64,000 bases of DNA. It comes from Siphonodentalium dalli (lineage: Eukaryota; Mollusca; Scaphopoda; Gadilida; Siphonodentaliidae). The stretch spans positions 65,489,897 to 65,553,896 of the forward strand of contig CP136063.1 of NCBI GenBank assembly GCA_032622095.1. The letters are read 5' to 3'. Both the position numbers and the translations under genes were made by a program. How positions within the stretch are numbered: position 1 is the stretch's first letter; each line of letters opens with the position of its first letter. Under the pieces are notes generated by a model that did no database searches, was not told where the DNA came from, and saw only the letters and a program-made list of their open reading frames with translations. This document shows positions 58,603 to 64,000 of this stretch, one piece after another.

Positions 58603-60561
58603 ATGACCGATGCAGTTGCCACGGAAGTTCGGCGATATATAGCAAACGATGATGTGCGACGATTGGAAAAGTTGTTGAAAAACGTCCACAAGGATAGAAG
58701 GAAAGATATTGTGTTTGCGGAAAATACACATATTCTATGGAAGAAAGCAGGAAAACGTCATTGTGCAAAACTGTTGGAGTACCTTCTGGATAAATGTGGA
58801 GCTGAAGTAGATACACCTAACTATTCTCCAGAAATAAATCAAGGTAAATGTTACTGTGGGGATCTTGAACAGGACAACGCCAGGTCACCGCATGATTGTG
58901 AACACAGACTAACTGAACTCGGACGAACACCTCTCCTCCATGCTATAGCCTACGGCCATAAGAAAAACGTCCAATTACTCGTTAAACATGGCGCAGATGT
59001 GAATTCTCTCATTGATAAGGTCGGGAAAAATATAAATCCGTCGCTTATTCACGCCTCTCAACAAACGGAATGGAGGTCGAATTATATGGATATAGTTGAG
59101 TTCCTCGTAAAAAGTGGCGCCAGCGTGAATTTACGAAATCACGAAGGATTGACCGCTCTACACCACGCCGGGAGAAATGAGAGGCATGAATTAATGAAGT
59201 TTTTGCTTTACAAAGGTGCTGAATATTATTGGAATGGTTTTCTTGATGTTCTATCATATGTCGCAATATTTGATCTTGAAGATACAATGACGTTCTTAAT
59301 CGAGAACTCCGACCAACCTGATGGAGTAATGGCCGATGCATATGAAGTACTGGGGGCGAATGAGTGTACGTATTGGCTCAACTATGACATTAAAAAATCG
59401 ATTTCCAAAGCAACACAGTATTGGAAAAAAGCCATGCAAATAAGATATAAGAACGAGAAACACCCTTGTCTGAAAATTCTTCCAAAGGAAAGAAAAGAAG
59501 AGTTACTGAATGAGAGGGAGCCCCAGACTATGAAGGAATTACTCACAGTTGTGTCGTATGATCCAAATGTCTTCTTCTTATGGGGCGATCAACGCAAGGG
59601 ACTGCGGGGTGAAGGTGTGGCGTGGTCATCGGCGAATTTTCTCCTCTACATTCACTCTATGTTAATATACGAACGCGTTATAGGAGAAGATAATTCAGAA
59701 TATATAAAATTCTTGGATAACAACTGTGTCTTAGGTAAAGACTACATAGTGACAATAGACGCAATCAAATCAAAAATAAAACTTATGGATTATGCGTTTA
59801 ATCTATGTTTGAAGCATGATGTTCCAAGCCAAAGAGTCATATCGATTCTTGATAAAATGTGTAAACTCCGCACGGAAGAGTTCGTATGCCCCGAGGAGAT
59901 CATGCATTTTCTTAATGTACTTGGTGACGGCCTAACCCACGGGAAACAGCTAAATGTAAAATTAAATAATTCTTTTAAGTTTGAAATAATGGATCACATA
60001 CGTTGCTGCTTGAGCCACTTGCTTAAATTTGGACCCAGTGAATCTGATGCGAATATTGTGGATCCAGATTTGATGAAAGAGATGCTAGAATTTTGCTCAA
60101 GGATTGCCAAAATTAACCCAGTCGACAAAGACAATGGTAACTTGCTTCATATGGCTGTGTATGTACGTGGTCCCAACACTAGTCTGAAACTTTCAAAACT
60201 GTTTCTACAGAGCGGGTTCGACATTGATTGGCGGGATGACAACGGAGATACTTGTCTGATGAAGGCTATTCGTCATTTTTATTGTGATGAGGTTTTGGTG
60301 AAATATCTACTTCAAGCTGGTCCGCATGTTGATATAAGAAATAAGTTTGGTATGAATTGCCTTGATATCGCGAGGAGGAACCGGCGTTATAAGCCACACG
60401 AGTCTCCCTGGCTGGAAGTTGAGCACAAGTTCAATTATCCGGAAATCAACTTAATGTGTTTATCTGCTCGAGTTCTAGCTGATAGCCATATCCCGTATGA
60501 AGATGTCGCTCCCGAGAATTTACTTCCATTTATCGAATTACACAACAAGCATAAGTGTTGA
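58603..60561 (+). CDS. FEM-1-like ankyrin-repeat protein (putative CUL2 E3 ligase substrate receptor)
   Basis: The 652-residue protein starts at ATG 58603 after a splice acceptor and is intronless. N-terminal ankyrin repeats include GRTPLLHAIAYGHKKNVQLL (from residue 107) and NHEGLTALHHA (about 180-215). The middle has the FEM-1-type AYEVLGA...YWKKAMQIRY region (about 246-290). Two C-terminal ankyrin repeats (about 511-590) follow, then LMCLSARVLADSHIPY with ...LLPFIELHNKH, which parallels the FEM-1 C-terminus carrying the BC/VHL box. Length fits the family (about 620-680). FEM-1 proteins recruit C-end degron substrates to CUL2-elongin B/C ligases. The sequence is divergent, probably a lineage-specific paralogue. 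Confidence 0.75.
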   Translation: MTDAVATEVRRYIANDDVRRLEKLLKNVHKDRRKDIVFAENTHILWKKAGKRHCAKLLEYLLDKCGAEVDTPNYSPEINQGKCYCGDLEQDNARSPHDCEHRLTELGRTPLLHAIAYGHKKNVQLLVKHGADVNSLIDKVGKNINPSLIHASQQTEWRSNYMDIVEFLVKSGASVNLRNHEGLTALHHAGRNERHELMKFLLYKGAEYYWNGFLDVLSYVAIFDLEDTMTFLIENSDQPDGVMADAYEVLGANECTYWLNYDIKKSISKATQYWKKAMQIRYKNEKHPCLKILPKERKEELLNEREPQTMKELLTVVSYDPNVFFLWGDQRKGLRGEGVAWSSANFLLYIHSMLIYERVIGEDNSEYIKFLDNNCVLGKDYIVTIDAIKSKIKLMDYAFNLCLKHDVPSQRVISILDKMCKLRTEEFVCPEEIMHFLNVLGDGLTHGKQLNVKLNNSFKFEIMDHIRCCLSHLLKFGPSESDANIVDPDLMKEMLEFCSRIAKINPVDKDNGNLLHMAVYVRGPNTSLKLSKLFLQSGFDIDWRDDNGDTCLMKAIRHFYCDEVLVKYLLQAGPHVDIRNKFGMNCLDIARRNRRYKPHESPWLEVEHKFNYPEINLMCLSARVLADSHIPYEDVAPENLLPFIELHNKHKC

Positions 60562-61246
60562 GTTCCTCGTGACAAATGGCGCCAACGTGAATTTACGAAA
60601 TCACGAAGGATTGACCGCTCTACACCACGCCGCGAGAAAGGGGAGGCATAAATTGATAACGTTTTTGCTTTCCAACGGTGCTGAGTATTATTGGAACGGT
60701 TTTGTTGATGTTCTGCCATATGTCGCAACGTTTGGTCGTGAAGATACAATGACGTTCTTAATCGAGAACTCCGACCAACCCGATGGAGTAATAGCCGATG
60801 CATATGAAGTACTGGGTGCGAATAGTTGTACGTTTCCAAGTCTCAACGATTACTTTAAACGGTCGATTTCCCTAACATCACATTATTGGAAAAAAGCAAT
60901 GCAAATACGATATAAGAACGAGAAACACCCATGTCTAAAAAGTCTTCCAACGGAAAGAAAAGATATTTTTTTGAATGAGAGGGAGCCTCAGACTATGAAG
61001 GAATTACTCAAGGTTTTGTCATATGAGGGCGAACAATGTGTGGGAATGTCATATGAGGGCGAACAATGTGTGGGAATGTCATATGAGGGCGAACAATGTG
61101 TGGGAATGCAGGATGAAGGTGTAACGTCACCGGCGAATTTTCTCCTCTACATTCACTCTATGTTAATATACGAACGCGTTATAGGAGAAGATAATTCATT
61201 ATATATAAAATTCTTGGATGACATTTGTTGTTTCATATTTTATTGA
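60557..61246 (+). pseudogene. Truncated tandem copy of the FEM-1-like gene
   Basis: Homology to the first gene (from about 59096) begins at GTTGAGTTCCTCGT, which overlaps the stop codon of the first gene. It reads VEFLV.NGA.VNLRNHEGLT through AYEVLGA, YWKKAMQIRYKNEKHPCLK and MLIYERVIGEDNS, then leaves homology at about 61222 and stops at 61246. An ATG at 60497 puts the copy in a 249-codon frame, but it starts inside the first gene. It lacks the N-terminal repeats and the whole C-terminal ankyrin/BC-box part, so it is probably not a working receptor. Confidence 0.7.
61019..61108 (+). repeat. Three perfect 30 bp repeats in the truncated FEM-1-like copy
   Basis: The in-frame unit SYEGEQCVGM is encoded three times with identical DNA. 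The corresponding position in the first gene (about 59555-59600) has a single, different sequence. Perfect identity points to very recent expansion. Confidence 0.9.
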
Positions 61247-61560
61247 TCATCCCATATTAACATTTCAAACAGAACATATTTATAACACAATAATGTAGGA
61301 TGAGCGAATAGGGATTGGAGCACAAGTTATAACAACTTAGGTGGAGCTCCTCTCCCCGGGAAAAAGATGGTGATGCACAGATGAAAATTTTGTGTACATA
61401 AATTTTGACCACAATACAAAAAGAAATCTGACAAAATACACAAATACAATATGGAATGTTCAAGATTGGTATGGGGTAAGGGAAGATAGTTTTATATCAT
61501 ATGTTTATGTTTAGTGTATGTTGTTCTCAATTTAAGTTAATACACAACTGATAATGTTCA
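61247..61560 (-). other. 3' UTR of the minus-strand LINE
   Basis: About 300 bases without coding potential, including GGGAGAGGAGCTCCACCTAA and ATCCCTATTCGC on the minus strand, resembling LINE 3' UTR text. The 3' tail end is uncertain; homology of the FEM-1-like copy is lost at about 61222, close to where the LINE would end. Confidence 0.5.
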
Positions 61561-62478
61561 CTAAATGTAGTGCATCTGTTCATCGCCAAATCGCAATGAG
61601 TTTATAATATATTTTTGGACAGCTGCGAACAATTGGTAATTTCCTTCATTAGAAAGTGAGACTGATCCACAAAGTAGATCAGCAACATGAACTTGATATA
61701 ATCCTATTCGAATTATTTTTTCTTCGAGGTTGGCCCTTTCTGTTCGATAATAGGGACAAGTGAAAAAGTAATGATCAGCGTCCTCGTTTAGGTAGCCACA
61801 ACTACATTCTGGGTTACTTATTAAGTGATTTTGACATTTGTCCCCATTCAAATCGCTGCATTTATTTCGAAGTCTACATAACAATATGTTAGCTTTCCTT
61901 TTGCCGCTAGAATAAAACATTGGTGGTTTAAGTGTCCCAAATTGTGGGTTTACAAGATTAGAGAAGGTAGTAATTGATGCGCTTTGTTGTGCTATTTTTT
62001 CTAGGCCATTCCATATCGAAATCATGGAAGGAAGGAAACTACTATTTGTATGCTGAGAGCCTGGTACAAACTGCCTAACAAAGTTTGGATTTCTGAACTC
62101 ATATCTGTTGTCCGTTATGTCGCCAGTTGTTGGAGGGATTTTGTTTAGTATATAGGATGGTGCATGATTAGTCATGATTTGATAAGTGAGACGTAATTTA
62201 TGCCAGTCTCTGCGTTTTTGGAGAGTATTCCAACCAAGTTCACGTAATAAGTTAGCGTTTGAGACAGATCTAGTGACACCACTGACAATTCGTGCTGCAT
62301 CGTAATGTAGATCATCTAATTTACTGAGGCGGTATGCTGGTGCATTATTCCAGATGACATCACCGTAGTCCATTAAAGGGAGAATGAAAACGTTATACAT
62401 AATCTCAAGTGTGCGTCTATTCAAAAAATATTTCAACTTTCTTAGTTGTGATAGTCTTGATGCTACACTCTTACACAT
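61561..62478 (-). pseudogene. LINE ORF2 C-terminal domain
   Basis: The 305-residue frame starts near CKSVASRLSQLRKLKYFL, the usual post-polymerase block, with ILPLMDYGDVIW and a terminal zinc-binding motif C-x-C-x8-H-x4-C (CSCG...H...C). It is separated from the reverse transcriptase frame by a one-step frameshift near 62478-62490. Confidence 0.8.
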
Positions 62479-62483
62479 ATTAT

Positions 62484-64000
62484 TTAGATATCCCAGTCCA
62501 GGTTTGATTGTAGAACAATTCCTAGATGCCTATGAGATGAGACAATATCTATGGCGGAGTCATCCAGTGACAAATCCATGACATTTGTACTGGAGGGTCT
62601 AAAAGAGAACACGATTGCCTTTGTTTTGTCAGGATTAAAATTTACAAGCCATTGTTTAGCCCAAGCAGAGATACGATCAAGATCGGCCGATAGATTAGAG
62701 CTGGTTTCTTCAATCGAAGGACTGGAATTCGTGAAACAAGTGTCATCAGCATACATACGCGTAAAAGAATGAATTGTATCAGACAAATCATTTATAAATA
62801 CAAGAAATAAGAAAGGCCCCAATATAGATCCTTGAGGGACTCCAGCGTGGAGATACATATAGTCAGACGCGGCATCAGAAACGACCACACACTGTTTTCT
62901 GTTTGATATATAGTCACTAATCCACAATAAAAGGTCTCCCTCAACTCCATATTCTTTAAGTTTGTGTATCAGACCAGTGTGCCAGACTCTTTCGAACGCT
63001 TTAGAAATATCACAGAATATAGAACAAGTCACAAGTTTGTTGTCGAGAGACTGGCACAGGGAATGATATAAGTCAATTAATTGAAAAGTAGTTGAATGGC
63101 CAGGCACAAAACCAGACTGATGCTTATACAACAATTCATTGTTATCGAAATGAGACATTAAGTATTTCAAAATAATCTTCTCAAAATTTTTAGATAAACA
63201 TGGTAATAAGGATATAGGACGATAGTTTCCTGGATTTGAGCGGTCATCTTTTTTATGAATCGGGATAACATTTGCCTTTTTCCACTCAGCAGGAAAAGAT
63301 TTCAAGGAAAGAGATTTGGTGAAAATTATTTTGAGTGGCACAACAACAGTATAGACAGTTTCTTTTAACATTTTTGTAGTTATACCGTCATGACCGTTTG
63401 CTTTTCCAACCTTTAAGCTTTTTATAGCATGTATAATATCCACGTCTTCAAATTCAATTTCTGATATCTTATCAGAACATTTATATATAAGGCTTGGTAG
63501 TTTACAGTGTGACGCATCGAGAGAGGAATTTTTTATAAACGTCTCATTTAAGATATTTGCTTTTCCATAATCATCAATTATTAGATTTCCATTTGGTGAT
63601 TTGATAGGTGGAATAACGCTATTTGGATTTTTGTTCAAAATATCTTTAACCGTTTGCCAGAAAAATTTCGGGTTACTAGACGATAGGAATAAGTCTGCCA
63701 ATTTGCTTTCATATTCAAGTTTTGCGTGTTTTTTCATATTGTTAACTTTATTTCTCATTGATTTATATTTCGTCCAAGCGTTAATTTTATCAGTGCGGAT
63801 AGCCGCGCGTCTAAGTTTGTCTCGCTTACGAATAGCGGTTCTTAATTCTGATGTAAACCAATGTTTATCGTTTCGTCTGATTATCACTTCTTTGTGTGGG
63901 ATACAAGTTTTCATTATGTTAATGTAGATGTCTGTAAAAGTTTGCACTGTATGGTCAATATCCAAAGAAGGAGCCAATAATTTATGCCAATCAATTTCAT
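62484..64000 (-). pseudogene. LINE ORF2 reverse transcriptase, open to the window edge
   Basis: The frame is open from 64000 (EIDWHKLLAPSL before the nominal TTG start at 63977) to a stop at 62484. RT motifs: VGKANGHDGITTKMLK, NYRPISLLPCLSKNFEKII, QSGFVPGHST, FCDISKAFERVW (motif A), AGVPQGSILGPFLF (motif B) and YADD (motif C). All catalytic Asp residues are kept. The missing upstream endonuclease would lie to the right. The frameshift at the end makes this copy non-functional unless it is a sequencing or assembly error. Confidence 0.85.

Larger units (their letters stand above)
61250..64000 (-). mobile_element. LINE (Jockey/CR1 type) on the minus strand, 5' part off the window
   Basis: Reverse transcriptase and C-terminal frames lie in order on the minus strand, followed by about 300 bases of 3' UTR ending near the truncated FEM-1-like copy. 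The 5' part lies beyond 64000. A different lineage from the plus-strand LINE at 28.5-32.4 kb: it has PQGSILGP in motif B, where the other has RQGFILSP. Confidence 0.8.

Noticed and set aside
59045-60839. Antisense frames of 98 and 134 codons opposite the FEM-1-like genes
   Set aside because: They resemble each other only because the two sense genes are duplicates; the sense frame has a clear family and start.

Overview
The window looks like nuclear DNA of an invertebrate animal, most probably a marine mollusc such as a bivalve. This is inferred from GT-AG spliced genes, AT-rich sequence, several non-LTR retrotransposon lineages, many short palindromic elements of bivalve style and many tandem repeats. 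No ribosomal RNA, tRNA, operon or prokaryotic gene layout is visible. The species cannot be named from the sequence alone. Most of the window is mobile or repeated DNA, and only a few stretches look like host genes.

Left part (1-9.2 kb). A single 1.47 kb-codon exon encodes an OTU protease-like domain, Cys/His zinc-binding regions, a complete-looking Mutator-type (MULE) D-D-E transposase core and a SWIM zinc finger; it runs off the left edge. Downstream are a GC-rich foldback element (4701-5108), a second foldback (5190-5455) and a mosaic in which a 5'-truncated LINE (7037-8072) sits inside a palindromic element, flanked by 438 bp direct repeats.

Centre-left (9.2-18 kb). A 361 bp satellite has 23 full monomers plus a partial one and shows higher-order structure; it ends in a 138 bp repeat pair and an (AT)n tract. 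A terminal exon of an unknown gene follows (18537-18984).

Centre (20-37.6 kb). Two non-autonomous elements in the window have hAT-like features (20335-20819 here, 49696-50560 further right). A repeated 1.4 kb unit encoding an SGNH-hydrolase-like protein occurs twice: uninterrupted at 21535-22956, and split by a 3.9 kb CR1/Jockey-type LINE at 28218-33520, giving an empty-site/filled-site pair. A decayed Mutator/YqaJ-type transposon gene lies at 34419-36560.

Centre-right (37.7-46.5 kb). Five head-to-tail copies of a 1.65-2.0 kb unit each begin with a CCCGTCA/TGACGGG hairpin and end in a CA-rich tract. After this array come the last two exons of a small Tudor-like gene (46830-46938 and 49150-49310), with a bivalve-like tandem repeat in the intron between them.

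Right part (49.7-64 kb). An 865 bp hAT-like element is followed by a nested set of inverted repeats (51.6-55.6 kb), then by a FEM-1-like ankyrin gene (58603-60561) with a spliced 5' leader and a truncated tandem copy beginning exactly at its stop codon (60557-61246). On the minus strand a second LINE runs off the right edge (61250-64000).

The genes do not form one pathway. The strongest signals concern genome dynamics: transposase-protease fusion, unusual LINE junctions, satellite homogenisation and gene duplication by short homology.
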